A stretch of DNA of 64,000 nt from positions 3,405-67,404 of the forward strand of contig CAJTPK010000023.1 in the NCBI GenBank assembly GCA_910578075.1, given 5' to 3'. Both the position numbers and the translations under genes were made by a program. Under the pieces are notes generated by a model that was not told the origin of the DNA, searched no databases, and saw only the letters and a list, made by a program, of their open reading frames with translations. Below, one piece after another: positions 7,803-16,655 of this stretch (positions are counted from its first letter, which is position 1; each line of letters begins with the position of its first letter). Source of the DNA: an uncultured Muribaculaceae bacterium (GTDB taxonomy: Bacteria; Bacteroidota; Bacteroidia; Bacteroidales; Muribaculaceae).

Positions 7803-9050
7803 TCAGTGCTCTTCGAGGCATGCGTCGAGAGCCGCATCTATGGCATTCTTGTCGAGGTCGCGCCCGATGAATACGAGTTTTATCATCCGGTCGCCATATT
7901 CCTCATCCCAGTCGCGTCGCAGTCCCGGTTCGCGTTCCATCATAATCATGAGTTCCTCTTCGGGAGCCGTGGCATACCAGTAGCCTGCCTCGCGGAGGTT
8001 CTTCTGCACGCCCGCCTGCTCGAAAAGCAGCGACATATCGCGGTTTTGGCTGAAATAGAGCACACCCTTGGTGCGTATCACGTTTGCCGGCCAATGGAGG
8101 TTGACGAAGCGGTCGAATTTCTCGAAATTGAAAGGTCTGCGGCGGAAATATACATAGGTTCCAATGCCATATTCCTCAGCCTCGCCCTCGCCATGATGAT
8201 GGTGATGATGATGGCAACCGTGTTCGTGGCAATCATGGTCATGATGATGGTCATGGTCGTGATGGTGATGCTCATGTTCATGTTCATGTTCATGATGGTG
8301 TTCATGCTCTTGTTCTGGAGCCGGCTTTTCTATCTCATGAACCCATGTGGCGGAGGTGGCGACATCCTCGAAATCGAACATGCCGGTATTTATGATATCC
8401 GACAGGTCGACATCGCACCAGTCGCATTCGATTATACGGGCTTTGGGTTGCAGAGCGCGTATCACAGCCTTTATATGGGCTGCCTCATCGGGAGTGACCT
8501 CCGAAATCTTGTTCAGCAGAATTATGTTGCAGAATTCTATCTGTTCGATGATAAGATTCTCGATATCCTCTTCAGATATCTTATCATTTTGCAGGTTGCT
8601 GCCGCATCCGAATTCACTCTTCATGCGCAGGGCATCAACAACAGTCACAATCGCATCGAGATGCGGGCGGTCTATGTCAGGGCGTGCGGGATTCACTGCT
8701 TGTTCCATGGCGCATATTGTCTGCGCAATCGGTGCCGGCTCGCAGACACCGCTTGCTTCGATGACAATATAATCGAAACGGGCGGATTCGATCAGATCGG
8801 AAATCTGCTTCATAAGGTCGGCCTGGAGAGTGCAGCAAATGCAGCCGTTCTGAAGAGCCACAAGGTCGCCAGAATCATCCTGACCAACTATGCCCCCTTT
8901 CTGAATGAGTTCAGCATCGATGTTTACCTCACCGATGTCGTTTACGATCACTGCAAAGCGGATTCCCCGCTTGTTGGTTAAAATATGGTTGAGGAGTGTG
9001 GTTTTCCCGCTTCCGAGATATCCGGTGAGCAGGGTTATCGGGATTATCAT
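7803..9050 (-). CDS. CobW/YjiA/ZNG1-family metal GTPase with His-rich loop
   Basis: A 415-residue G3E GTPase likely to act as a metal (probably zinc) metallochaperone. Residues visible are the P-loop GYLGSGKTT (10-18), the metal-binding GCICC motif (69-73), EASG (98-101), an NKIS guanine-specificity motif (180-183) and a C-terminal CobW_C domain. Between the domains, residues 249-286 are almost entirely His, Glu and Asp, with two Cys, giving a strong metal-binding loop. It is the last gene of the operon that begins with the LytM gene. Its start lies in an intercistronic spacer that resembles the one before the RlmI-like gene. Metal and client are unknown; zinc is an inference from the family. 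Confidence 0.9.
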   Translation of the reverse strand: MIIPITLLTGYLGSGKTTLLNHILTNKRGIRFAVIVNDIGEVNIDAELIQKGGIVGQDDSGDLVALQNGCICCTLQADLMKQISDLIESARFDYIVIEASGVCEPAPIAQTICAMEQAVNPARPDIDRPHLDAIVTVVDALRMKSEFGCGSNLQNDKISEEDIENLIIEQIEFCNIILLNKISEVTPDEAAHIKAVIRALQPKARIIECDWCDVDLSDIINTGMFDFEDVATSATWVHEIEKPAPEQEHEHHHEHEHEHEHHHHDHDHHHDHDCHEHGCHHHHHHHGEGEAEEYGIGTYVYFRRRPFNFEKFDRFVNLHWPANVIRTKGVLYFSQNRDMSLLFEQAGVQKNLREAGYWYATAPEEELMIMMEREPGLRRDWDEEYGDRMIKLVFIGRDLDKNAIDAALDACLEEH

Positions 9051-9104
9051 AGTTTTTTTCTTTTGATTTTGGTTCTGGTTATGGGGCCAATGGGGCAGCT
9101 GGGG
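9051..9104. repeat. intercistronic spacer with 9-bp TGGGGCnnn repeats, copy 1
   Basis: Units TGGGGCCAA, TGGGGCAGC and TGGGGCTAC run from about 9082 to 9108, so the last overlaps the stop codon of the upstream gene. An A-rich stretch with the CobW ribosome-binding region follows on the minus strand. The same layout, with 22 identical bases in the A-rich part, occurs before the RlmI-like gene at 12777-12838. Confidence 0.7.
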
Positions 9105-9524
9105 CTACTGTAGGTGACGTCGGAGGGATATGGCGGCATAGGAGGGGACAGCCGGATCTCCCTCGATTGCTGCAAGCAGTTCGGCTGCGAACGGGAGGCG
9201 CTTGAGCAAACGGAAGGAGAGCATATCGCTCTCCTCGGCTGTGCATACGGAGCGTAGCAGCTCCAATGCTTTATCCATCGTGGTCTCCTCCGGTGGGAAG
9301 AGATAGGTGGCGAGGATGCGGGATTCGCGCACGTCGCTATCTGCCCACAGACGGTCGGCAAGCTCCATTGATGGCGTAAGCCCACGGGCTATGGCTGCTA
9401 TCTGGGGAATCTGCAAGCCGAATATCATCCTGTAAGGCATTCCCGCCTTCCGCAACGTATCCGCGAGGATGCCGTTGCGGAAGGTGAAAAAGCTTTTCTT
9501 TATTTCTTGCATACCTTCTTGCAT
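9105..9524 (-). CDS. short DNA alkylation repair (AlkD-like) HEAT-repeat protein
   Basis: A 139-residue helical protein resembling the N-terminal part of Bacteroidales DNA alkylation repair proteins of the AlkD/HEAT-like fold (motifs FRNGILADTLRKAGM, FGLQIPQIAAIA and DSDVRESRILATYL). AlkD-type glycosylases remove alkylated bases. Usual members are about 200-240 residues, so this one is short, and whether it keeps glycosylase activity is doubtful. The start overlaps the end of the DPP III gene by 25 bp, which supports translational coupling. The stop codon lies inside the 9-bp repeat. Confidence 0.65.
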   Translation of the reverse strand: MQEGMQEIKKSFFTFRNGILADTLRKAGMPYRMIFGLQIPQIAAIARGLTPSMELADRLWADSDVRESRILATYLFPPEETTMDKALELLRSVCTAEESDMLSFRLLKRLPFAAELLAAIEGDPAVPSYAAISLRRHLQ

Positions 9525-11566
9525 TTGGGGGTAAGCGGTGAGTAATCACGGCTCAGACGCAACATCTGCTCGGCATAGTTCTCGGGGTAGGAGATGGTGA
9601 TGTCGGTGATCTCTCCTTCCTCATCGGTAACGGGGGTATATACCGGATTGATGAACCCACGGTAGGGCGGGATGTCGAGTTTGGAATAGCGCTGGAGAAC
9701 CTCCTTGTGGAGCTTCGGGTCGATTTTTACAGCATATTTCTGGATCAGGTCATTACCGGCTTTGTAATCGCCCTCGCTCTTGATGCGCTGCACTTCGGCG
9801 AGAAGCTGACCCACGAGCTCACGCATCTTGGGATAATCGTTGATTTTGACGTAGGTCTTGCCAGCTTTCTTGGTAAGTTCCACAACGTCTTTACCGCCTT
9901 TACCTTTCTTGTGGCCATTCTCAAGAATCCATTTGGCGATGAGCTGGCGGTTGCGCATGTGTGCCTCCTCAACATTGTTGCCAAGTTCGATGCGGTTGAG
10001 CTGAGTCATAAGACCATTCAGCATATACTTGTAATATTCCGCCTGATAAGCATTGGGGTTATCAAGGATTCCGAGCTCTTGCAGCTTGGGATCAGCGAGG
10101 TAATACAGGGCGAAAAGGTCGGCACGAGCCTCCTCGAGTGCTGAGCCGTTCTCCTTCAAAGCATCGGGATCAACGCCCGGCATGAGACGTCCGGAAGCAT
10201 GACCAAGACATTCGTGGAGGTCGGTGTGGAGCATATCGGTGATATAGAGGTAATCCTCCATCATCTTTGCTGTGGGTTTGTCGATCACGAATTCCTCATT
10301 GAAGCCGTTGCCATGAGATGCCATCTCGTATGCCTCGGTAATGTTCTCAAGGGTTACGGATTTTGAACCATGCTGGGCACGGATCCAGTTGGAATTTGGA
10401 AGATTGATACCGATGGCTGTGGCGGGGAATGCATCGCCGGCGAGCATGGCGGCTGTGATCACCTTCGCTGACACGCCTTTAACCTTCTCTTTTTTGAATT
10501 TCTTATCTACAGGTGAGTTGTCCTCAAACCATTGCGCGTTGGAAGAGATGGTCTCGGTGCGGGCTGATGACTTGCCGTTGCGGAAGTTCACGTATGACTC
10601 CCATGAGCCTGTCATTCCGAGCGGATCGCCGTAGCTCTCGATAAATCCGTTCACAAAATCGATATCAGATTTCGTATCCTCAGCCCAGAGGATAGAATAT
10701 TCATCGAAAAGACGAAGATCACCGGTGATATAGAAATCGATGAGTTTTGTGATGTATGCGCGCTGGGCATCATTCTCTGCCACGCCTTTGGCTTTGTCAA
10801 GCCAATAGATTATCTCGGCAATGGCAGGACCGTAAAGACCGTTGACGCAATAATGCTGCTCCTTGATTTTGCCGTCTTCCTTGACCACGCGTGCGTTCAG
10901 ACCGTATGAAATAGGAGTGGGATCATCAGCTTTCTTTATTTTATTATAGTAAGCCTCTACCTCAGCCTGGGTGACACCCTCACCGTAGAGATTGTTGGCG
11001 GAAGTAGCGACTACATCCTGTGTGCCGTCCTGGTTAACACGTTTAGCCATTACCGAGGGGTCGAAGATCACAGGCACAAGCACTGCCATCATCTGCTCGC
11101 GGGTCTGACCCGGTTCGAGAGGCAGGCAGCAGTTGCCAAGCTTACCAACCTGTTCTTCAAAGAAGGCCTGGGAGAACTCGGGTTGAAACTTATCGGTGGA
11201 ATAATGGTGGTGAATGCCATTGCCGAACCATACCTGTTTGAGATATTTCTCAAAAGCCTTGAAGTCTTTGGAATTACGGTCTCCATCGTAGCTGGTATAG
11301 ATCTTTTCAAGGAGGCGACGGAGCTGGAGATTATACTTGCCATTCTGATCCCAGATGATGTCGCGTCCCATCTGCGCAGCCTGCGACAGATAGTAAAGCA
11401 TCTTTTTCTGATCAAGAGAGAGACGGGAATATTCCGGCACTTCATAGCGGAGCACTTCGATGTCGGCAAAGCGATCCACATGGAAATTAAAATTTTTGTC
11501 TTCTACTGCATTCGCAGCTGATGTCGCCATTGTAGCGATCATCAAGGTGGGGAGGATTTTTTTCAT
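9500..11566 (-). CDS. dipeptidyl-peptidase III (M49 zinc peptidase)
   Basis: A 688-residue exported M49 peptidase that removes dipeptides from peptide N-termini. A signal peptide spans about residues 1-20 (KKILPTLMIATMATSAANA). The zinc site HECLGH (H451-H456) and the second motif EEARAD (about 478-483) are intact and match the HEXXGH / EExxx(A/D) pattern of the family. Length is normal for bacterial DPP III. It probably works in the periplasm in peptide breakdown. It lies 31 bp after the RlmI-like gene in the same operon. Confidence 0.93.
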   Translation of the reverse strand: MKKILPTLMIATMATSAANAVEDKNFNFHVDRFADIEVLRYEVPEYSRLSLDQKKMLYYLSQAAQMGRDIIWDQNGKYNLQLRRLLEKIYTSYDGDRNSKDFKAFEKYLKQVWFGNGIHHHYSTDKFQPEFSQAFFEEQVGKLGNCCLPLEPGQTREQMMAVLVPVIFDPSVMAKRVNQDGTQDVVATSANNLYGEGVTQAEVEAYYNKIKKADDPTPISYGLNARVVKEDGKIKEQHYCVNGLYGPAIAEIIYWLDKAKGVAENDAQRAYITKLIDFYITGDLRLFDEYSILWAEDTKSDIDFVNGFIESYGDPLGMTGSWESYVNFRNGKSSARTETISSNAQWFEDNSPVDKKFKKEKVKGVSAKVITAAMLAGDAFPATAIGINLPNSNWIRAQHGSKSVTLENITEAYEMASHGNGFNEEFVIDKPTAKMMEDYLYITDMLHTDLHECLGHASGRLMPGVDPDALKENGSALEEARADLFALYYLADPKLQELGILDNPNAYQAEYYKYMLNGLMTQLNRIELGNNVEEAHMRNRQLIAKWILENGHKKGKGGKDVVELTKKAGKTYVKINDYPKMRELVGQLLAEVQRIKSEGDYKAGNDLIQKYAVKIDPKLHKEVLQRYSKLDIPPYRGFINPVYTPVTDEEGEITDITISYPENYAEQMLRLSRDYSPLTPKCKKVCKK

Positions 11567-11597
11567 ATTTTGTCAGTTCTGATTATTCTACATAAAG

Positions 11598-12776
11598 TTA
11601 TTCCACATAAAGCACCAGTCCCTTGAGGTATTCACCTTCGGGATGAGAGATGTCGACAGGATGGTCGGCAGGTTGGGTGAGCTGATGTAGGATGCGTACC
11701 TTGCGTCCGGACTTTGCCGCGGCTGTGAATACAGCCATGCGGAACATGTCTTTGGTTATCGCCTGCGAGCAGGAGAAGGTGAAGAGAACTCCACCGCTCT
11801 TGATTTTCTCAAAAGCACGGGCATTGAGCTTGCGATAGCCGATGAGCCCATTCTTGATCGCCCCGCGATGTTTGGCGAATGCCGGGGGGTCGAGGATGAT
11901 AAGATCGTATTTGTCGCTCTCCATGTCGGATAGGAACTTGAATGCATCCACATCGTGGGTATGGTGGCGCGTATCACCGGGGAAGTTAAGGTCGATGTTG
12001 GCATCGGTGAGGGCGACAGCTTTCGAAGAGGAGTCGACAGAGTCTACACTCAGCGCGCCTCCGCGCATGGCGTAGACTGAAAAACCACCGGTATAGCAGA
12101 ACATGTTCAGCACCTTTCTTCCTTTGGCATATTTCTCAAGAAGAGCGCGGTTCTCGCGCTGGTCAACGAAGAAGCCTGTTTTCTGACCTTTAAGCCAATC
12201 GATATTGAACTGGAGACCGTTCTCAAGGGCGATGTTGCCGTCGTAGTTGCCGATAAGGTATTCATTGTCCGGGTCAAGGTGAGCCTTATAGGGGAGAGTG
12301 GTGTCGCTCTTGTAATAGACATTGCGGATGCGGGCGTCAGGCAGAAGCGTAAGAGCCTCCGCTATCTTGTGGCGGGCGAAGTGCATTCCAGGTGAATGCG
12401 CCTGCATCACGGCGGTGTCGCCATATATGTCGATTACCAGACCGGGAAGGAAATCACCCTCACCGTGCACAAGGCGGAAGCAGGTGTTGTCCTCGCGTAT
12501 AAGTCCGAGTGTCTGCCGCAGGGCGAATGCCGAAGCGAGCCGACGGCTGTAGAAGTCATCGGAGAGGGTGTCAACTCCAAATTCGAGTATTCTGACAGCT
12601 ATGCTGCCTATCTGGTAATGTCCTGTACCTAATACATTGCCTTTGGAGTCGGTGACGCAGACTTCGTCACCCTCTTCCAGGGCGTCGGGCAGAGAGGCTA
12701 TAGCTCCCGAGAACACCCATGGGTGATGGCGGAGCACAGACTCCTCTTTGCCGGGTTTGAGTTTTATATTTTTCAT
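11598..12776 (-). CDS. rlmI: class I SAM-dependent rRNA methyltransferase, RlmI-like
   Basis: A 392-residue protein with an N-terminal PUA domain (KLKPGKEESVLRHHPWVFSG) and a C-terminal Rossmann methyltransferase domain. It shows motif I (NMFCYTGGFSVYAM), the DPP motif (LIILDPPAFAKH) and FSCSQAI. RlmI methylates C1962 of 23S rRNA at C5. I chose the ATG at 12776 (MKNIKLKPGKE) rather than the upstream in-frame ATG at 12815, because the extra 13 residues would be encoded by the repeat-containing spacer. Second gene after rseP in the operon order; the exact target base is inferred from the family. Confidence 0.87.
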   Translation of the reverse strand: MKNIKLKPGKEESVLRHHPWVFSGAIASLPDALEEGDEVCVTDSKGNVLGTGHYQIGSIAVRILEFGVDTLSDDFYSRRLASAFALRQTLGLIREDNTCFRLVHGEGDFLPGLVIDIYGDTAVMQAHSPGMHFARHKIAEALTLLPDARIRNVYYKSDTTLPYKAHLDPDNEYLIGNYDGNIALENGLQFNIDWLKGQKTGFFVDQRENRALLEKYAKGRKVLNMFCYTGGFSVYAMRGGALSVDSVDSSSKAVALTDANIDLNFPGDTRHHTHDVDAFKFLSDMESDKYDLIILDPPAFAKHRGAIKNGLIGYRKLNARAFEKIKSGGVLFTFSCSQAITKDMFRMAVFTAAAKSGRKVRILHQLTQPADHPVDISHPEGEYLKGLVLYVE

Positions 12777-12838
12777 TTTTTTCTTTTGATTTTGGTTTTG
12801 AGGTGCTAGGGCCAATGGGACTAATGGGGCATCTGGGG
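12777..12838. repeat. intercistronic spacer with 9-bp TGGGGCnnn repeats, copy 2
   Basis: Units TAGGGCCAA, TGGGACTAA, TGGGGCATC and TGGGGCTAC occupy about 12807-12842, again overlapping the upstream stop codon (rseP, 12839-12841). The remaining A-rich part matches the spacer before the CobW-family gene. The two gene junctions seem to carry copies of the same roughly 60-bp element. Confidence 0.7.
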
Positions 12839-14329
12839 CTACTTGAAGAGGCGCACGATATCCATGCCGTTGGCGTAGACAAGGAGCAGGATCAGCAGTG
12901 TCATACCAACGATCTGGGCACGCTCCATAAATTTCTCACTTGGCGGGCGACGGAATATCACCTCATATATAAGGAACATTACGTGTCCTCCGTCAAGAGC
13001 CGGGATGGGGAGTATATTCATGAAAGCGAGAGCCACCGAGAGGAAAGCCGCGATATTCCAGAACGCGATCCAGTCCCATTTCTCCGGGAATATGGAACCG
13101 ATGGAGCCGAATCCACCGATGCTGTTGGCACCCTCTTTGGTGAATACCATCTTCATCGATTTTGCATAGGAGGTGAGTTTTTCGGTTCCCATCTCCACTC
13201 CGCGTGGAATCGACTGGAAGATATTATATCTGATCTCTTTGGTATTGAAGAAAGCCGATGGATTTATCTCAAGACCTACACCCATCTTGGAATTCTCAGA
13301 CAGTTTCACGGCTGTAACCAATGTGTCGGTGCGTGCCTCATTATTACGGAGGATAGTGAAATTCACAGTCTGGTTGTTATGTCCTTGCAGTTCATGGAAG
13401 AACTCGTCGAGCGATGGTGTTGACACAGAATCAATCGCTATGATTTCATCACCTGCCTTGATACCGGCTTTGGCTGCACCTTCACCCGGCATTACTTGAG
13501 TGATGCGGGTAGGCATGCGGTAAGTGAAGAAGTTGATAGTTGCCGTGTCACTTTTTGCCTCATTGTCGAGGGCAAAGATAAATTTCTCAGGAATGGAGAT
13601 AGAGACAGTGTCTTTGCCATCGCGCAACACACTGACCTCCTTCGCCTGGATCATCTTCAGACGCGCCTCTACCGGGTTTTCCAGTTTTTCGCCATCTGCC
13701 GTGAGGGGTATATCGCCGTTATGAAAGCCGATTTTACGCGCCTCTCCGGAGTAAGAGAATCCCATGCGGGCCTCCTGGACAGGCACATATTTCTCGCCTG
13801 TGGCATATACGAGTCCTGCATAGATGATTATAGCAAGAAGGAAATTGAAAAGCACACCTGCTATCATGATCAGAAGACGCTGCCATGCCGGCTTGGAACG
13901 GAATTCCCAGTCCTGGGCAGGCTTCTTCATCTGCTCGGTATCCATCGACTCGTCGATCATTCCGGAGATCTTGCAATAGCCTCCAAGTGGAAGCCAGCCA
14001 ATGCCGTATTCGGTATCTCCCCAGAAGGATTTCTTCTTCTTTGAAACTGATGATGGGGCCAATGGGGCATCTGGGTCTGATGGGGCAACTGAGGAATCAG
14101 GGGCAACTTCTGATTCGGCAGAATTCAGATTCTTTGTTTTACCGAGGCCTCCGATATATTTCTTTGGTTTCCATTTGAATAGTTCGGTCCAAGGATCGAA
14201 AAATATATAGAATTTCTCCACTTTCACGCCGAATATACGTGCGAATAGGAAATGACCGAACTCATGAATTATAACGAGTATTGCGAATGCGAGAATAAGC
14301 TGGACTGCTTTTATGAGAAATGTATCCAA
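12839..14329 (-). CDS. rseP: RIP metalloprotease RseP (site-2 protease)
   Basis: A 496-residue intramembrane zinc protease. The first membrane helix holds HEFGH (H22-H26). A PDZ domain (TRITQVMPGEGAAKAGIKAGD) lies in the middle. The C-terminal helix carries the NILPIPALDGG motif. In other bacteria RseP cleaves anti-sigma factors and remnant signal peptides. It is longer than the usual 440-450 residues because of a low-complexity insert of about 40 residues after position 60, including a VAP/SDP/DAP/LAP tripeptide repeat encoded by 9-bp DNA repeats at 14053-14106. It lies 36 bp after ispC, an arrangement common in bacteria. Confidence 0.93.
   Translation of the reverse strand: MDTFLIKAVQLILAFAILVIIHEFGHFLFARIFGVKVEKFYIFFDPWTELFKWKPKKYIGGLGKTKNLNSAESEVAPDSSVAPSDPDAPLAPSSVSKKKKSFWGDTEYGIGWLPLGGYCKISGMIDESMDTEQMKKPAQDWEFRSKPAWQRLLIMIAGVLFNFLLAIIIYAGLVYATGEKYVPVQEARMGFSYSGEARKIGFHNGDIPLTADGEKLENPVEARLKMIQAKEVSVLRDGKDTVSISIPEKFIFALDNEAKSDTATINFFTYRMPTRITQVMPGEGAAKAGIKAGDEIIAIDSVSTPSLDEFFHELQGHNNQTVNFTILRNNEARTDTLVTAVKLSENSKMGVGLEINPSAFFNTKEIRYNIFQSIPRGVEMGTEKLTSYAKSMKMVFTKEGANSIGGFGSIGSIFPEKWDWIAFWNIAAFLSVALAFMNILPIPALDGGHVMFLIYEVIFRRPPSEKFMERAQIVGMTLLILLLVYANGMDIVRLFK
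14053..14106. repeat. in-frame 9-bp TGGGGCnnn repeats inside rseP, copy 3
   Basis: Six units (TGGGGCCAA, TGGGGCATC, TGGGTCTGA, TGGGGCAAC, TGAGGAATC, AGGGGCAAC) in the coding sequence. The period equals three codons, so copy-number changes would keep the reading frame. The units resemble the intercistronic repeats at 9082-9108 and 12807-12842. Confidence 0.75.
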
Positions 14330-14365
14330 TTTAAATATCTTTAATTGTTATTATTGATTTGATTC

Positions 14366-15538
14366 TTAGTGTATTTCGAAGCGTTTGAGTAGCTCCTCGG
14401 CACGTGCGCGTGCCTCTTCGTTTGTGGCAATAAGGTCATCGAGGGTGACATTGCCAATCAAAGGCGTTGTTTCCATAACACGGCTGACGAGTCGGGGCAT
14501 GTCCATGAAGCGTATGCGGCGCTGCAGGAATGCCGCCACAGCTATCTCGTTGGCGGCATTAAGTATGCAAGGCATGTTGCCGCCGGTGGAAATAGCATCG
14601 AAAGCATATTGCAGCAGCGGGAAGCGGGTGCGGTCCGGGGCTTCGAAAGTGAGGTTGGCATACTGATGAAGTTGCAGCGGTTCGCGCTTACTTTCCAGTC
14701 TGCCGGGGTAACCAAGTGCATATTGTATGGGGAGATGCATGTCGGGAACACCGAGCTGCGCCTTTATCGAGCCATCCTTATATTCCACCATAGAATGCAC
14801 TATCGACTGAGGATGAACCGCAATCTCGATATTTTCCGGATCGCAATCGAAAAGCCATCTTGCCTCGATCATCTCAAAACCTTTGTTCATCATCGAAGCT
14901 GAGTCTATGGTGACCTTAGCGCCCATGTCCCAGTTGGGATGGCGTAGGGCGTCATCGACGGTGACATTCTCCAATTCCTGCAGAGTTTTGGTGCGGAACG
15001 GTCCGCCGCTTGCCGTGAGGATGATTTTCCTCATGTCTGCTCTGTTCTCTCCCTCAAGGCATTGGAAGATTGCGGAATGCTCGCTATCCACAGGTATTAT
15101 CCTGGATTTGGAATCGCGTAGCAGGGTGGTTATCACCTCTCCTGCCACAACGAGGGTCTCCTTATTGGCAAGCGCGATAATCTTATCAGCCTTGATGGCG
15201 CGTACGGTAGGTAAGAGGCCGCTGTATCCCACCATCGCCGTGACAACGATGTCGGCTTCCGGCATTTCCGCAGCTTCGGCTATCGATTCCTCTCCAGCTT
15301 CCACCTCGATGGGGAGATCGCTGAGAGCCTCGCGGAGCATCGGAAGAAACTCGCTGCGGGCTATGACAACACGACGGGGCATGAACTTGCGGGCCTGGGC
15401 TGCCAGCAGTTCCCAATTTCGTGCCGCAGTCAGGGCGACTGCGCGGAAACGGTCGGGATGCTCTTCGATTATGTCGAGAGTCTGGGTGCCGATGGAACCG
15501 GTAGAGCCCAGAATCACAATATTTCTTATCTCACTCAT
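14366..15538 (-). CDS. ispC: 1-deoxy-D-xylulose-5-phosphate reductoisomerase
   Basis: A 390-residue DXR enzyme that converts DXP to 2-C-methyl-D-erythritol 4-phosphate with NADPH, the first committed step of the MEP isoprenoid pathway. The NADPH-binding start GSTGSIGTQTLDII is intact, as are the metal and substrate region VDSEHSAIFQCLEG and the segment ASGGPFRT. Length is normal. It lies between the LytM-like gene (44 bp upstream) and rseP (36 bp downstream) in the same operon. Confidence 0.96.
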   Translation of the reverse strand: MSEIRNIVILGSTGSIGTQTLDIIEEHPDRFRAVALTAARNWELLAAQARKFMPRRVVIARSEFLPMLREALSDLPIEVEAGEESIAEAAEMPEADIVVTAMVGYSGLLPTVRAIKADKIIALANKETLVVAGEVITTLLRDSKSRIIPVDSEHSAIFQCLEGENRADMRKIILTASGGPFRTKTLQELENVTVDDALRHPNWDMGAKVTIDSASMMNKGFEMIEARWLFDCDPENIEIAVHPQSIVHSMVEYKDGSIKAQLGVPDMHLPIQYALGYPGRLESKREPLQLHQYANLTFEAPDRTRFPLLQYAFDAISTGGNMPCILNAANEIAVAAFLQRRIRFMDMPRLVSRVMETTPLIGNVTLDDLIATNEEARARAEELLKRFEIH

Positions 15539-15582
15539 ATCTATAGGTCTCTATAGTTTAAATTACACGGGAATCACCGGCA

Positions 15583-16455
15583 TTACCGCCCCCTTGGAGC
15601 CTCAAACGGTATTTCTTTTGAAACAGTCGGTTCCGGATTCCCAATATAGTCATAAGGGATGACAGGCATGCCATTATGCCACATCATAACCTCGACATGT
15701 CTTCTTCCTTTTGCGTCAGGACGAGGTCCGAGGGAGAGTATCTGTCCGGCGAGCACATTGTCGCCAGCCGCCACCATCGGCGATCCGAGTCGTGCCAGTC
15801 GGGAGACAAAGCCTTTGGCATGCTGTATTATAATTACATATCCACCTTCACCGGGTGAATAGTAGGCAGCTAAGATAGAGCCGTCGGCAACACTCTTTAC
15901 CGCTTCATCGGATGTCATTATGACTTTCCCTTTCTTCTCTGTGCGTGAGTTTGCCGAAAATATCCCGTTGTCGCTAAGCGGGGAAAACATCATGCCGTCG
16001 GCGGCCAGAGGGGCAAGCACGGAGATGTTGAATCTCTCGCGTTCCTCCATCGCATTGACGAATTTACGCTCAAGCGGAGAGGGGGGAAGGAGCGAGTCGG
16101 GGGAGAGTTCTCTCAGATTTGCCGTCATAGCAGCCGAATCCGTGGGCACTCTGGAAATATCGAACGTCTTGAGGATATTGTCGAGATATGTCTGGTTTTG
16201 CTCATAAACCCCGAGAATGGAGTCAAGACGCAGAATATTGTCTTCCGTGGCAGAGCGCTCCGACTGTTTCATATAGCCCGGGAGCAGAGTGCGTAAGGGT
16301 GTGGTCATCACGATCCCGCCTGCGATTAGGATGAGAATCACGACGGCTGCCGCAGCGGCTGCCGCGAGCCACCAAGGCGACAAGGTGATGTCGACAAGGT
16401 TTTCAAGCCTTGATTCATCTTCGATCCTTATGCGATATTTAGGATGACGTTTCAT
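15583..16455 (-). CDS. degenerate M23/LytM-family protein, membrane-anchored
   Basis: A 290-residue protein with one N-terminal membrane helix (about residues 30-52, rich in Ala, Val and Ile), a helical linker and a C-terminal LytM (peptidase M23) domain. The domain start EGGYVIIIQHAKGFVSRL aligns with the family, but the usual YAHL histidine is replaced (LARL). The HxH motif near the end is reduced to RRHVEV. It is thus probably not an active endopeptidase; it may regulate amidases, as EnvC and NlpD do. It is the first gene of the minus-strand operon. A TAATTTCG box at 16489-16482 is a plausible promoter element. Confidence 0.82.
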   Translation of the reverse strand: MKRHPKYRIRIEDESRLENLVDITLSPWWLAAAAAAAVVILILIAGGIVMTTPLRTLLPGYMKQSERSATEDNILRLDSILGVYEQNQTYLDNILKTFDISRVPTDSAAMTANLRELSPDSLLPPSPLERKFVNAMEERERFNISVLAPLAADGMMFSPLSDNGIFSANSRTEKKGKVIMTSDEAVKSVADGSILAAYYSPGEGGYVIIIQHAKGFVSRLARLGSPMVAAGDNVLAGQILSLGPRPDAKGRRHVEVMMWHNGMPVIPYDYIGNPEPTVSKEIPFEAPRGR

Positions 16456-16481
16456 GAAACGGATTCAAAAAATTCCTATTG

Positions 16482-16489
16482 CGAAATTA
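16482..16489 (-). promoter_or_regulatory. possible -7 box for the LytM-ispC-rseP operon
   Basis: TAATTTCG on the minus strand, seven of eight bases of TAnnTTTG, 27 bp before the LytM start codon. No clear TTTG was found at the expected distance upstream. Confidence 0.4.
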
Positions 16490-16655
16490 ATGAAAATAAG
16501 TGATATGATAAGGGATTGGAAGATTTTTTTGTGATATTAGCGCAAATTTTGCCATTCCGGAGCAAACAAAATTTTTCCCTGCAGTGTTAGATATATAAAA
16601 ATTGCAAAAAACAATTTATAAAGATTTAAATTTACCTATCTTAAATTAATATTTT

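Noticed and set aside
7659..8981. 440-codon open frame on the plus strand opposite the CobW-family gene
   Set aside because: It is the antisense shadow of the His-rich GTPase gene; its poly-Met/Val stretch mirrors the His codons, and no family match or promoter supports it.
11598..12815. Longer start for the RlmI-like protein at 12815
   Set aside because: The extra residues come from the repeat-bearing spacer shared with another gene junction; homology starts at the ATG at 12776.
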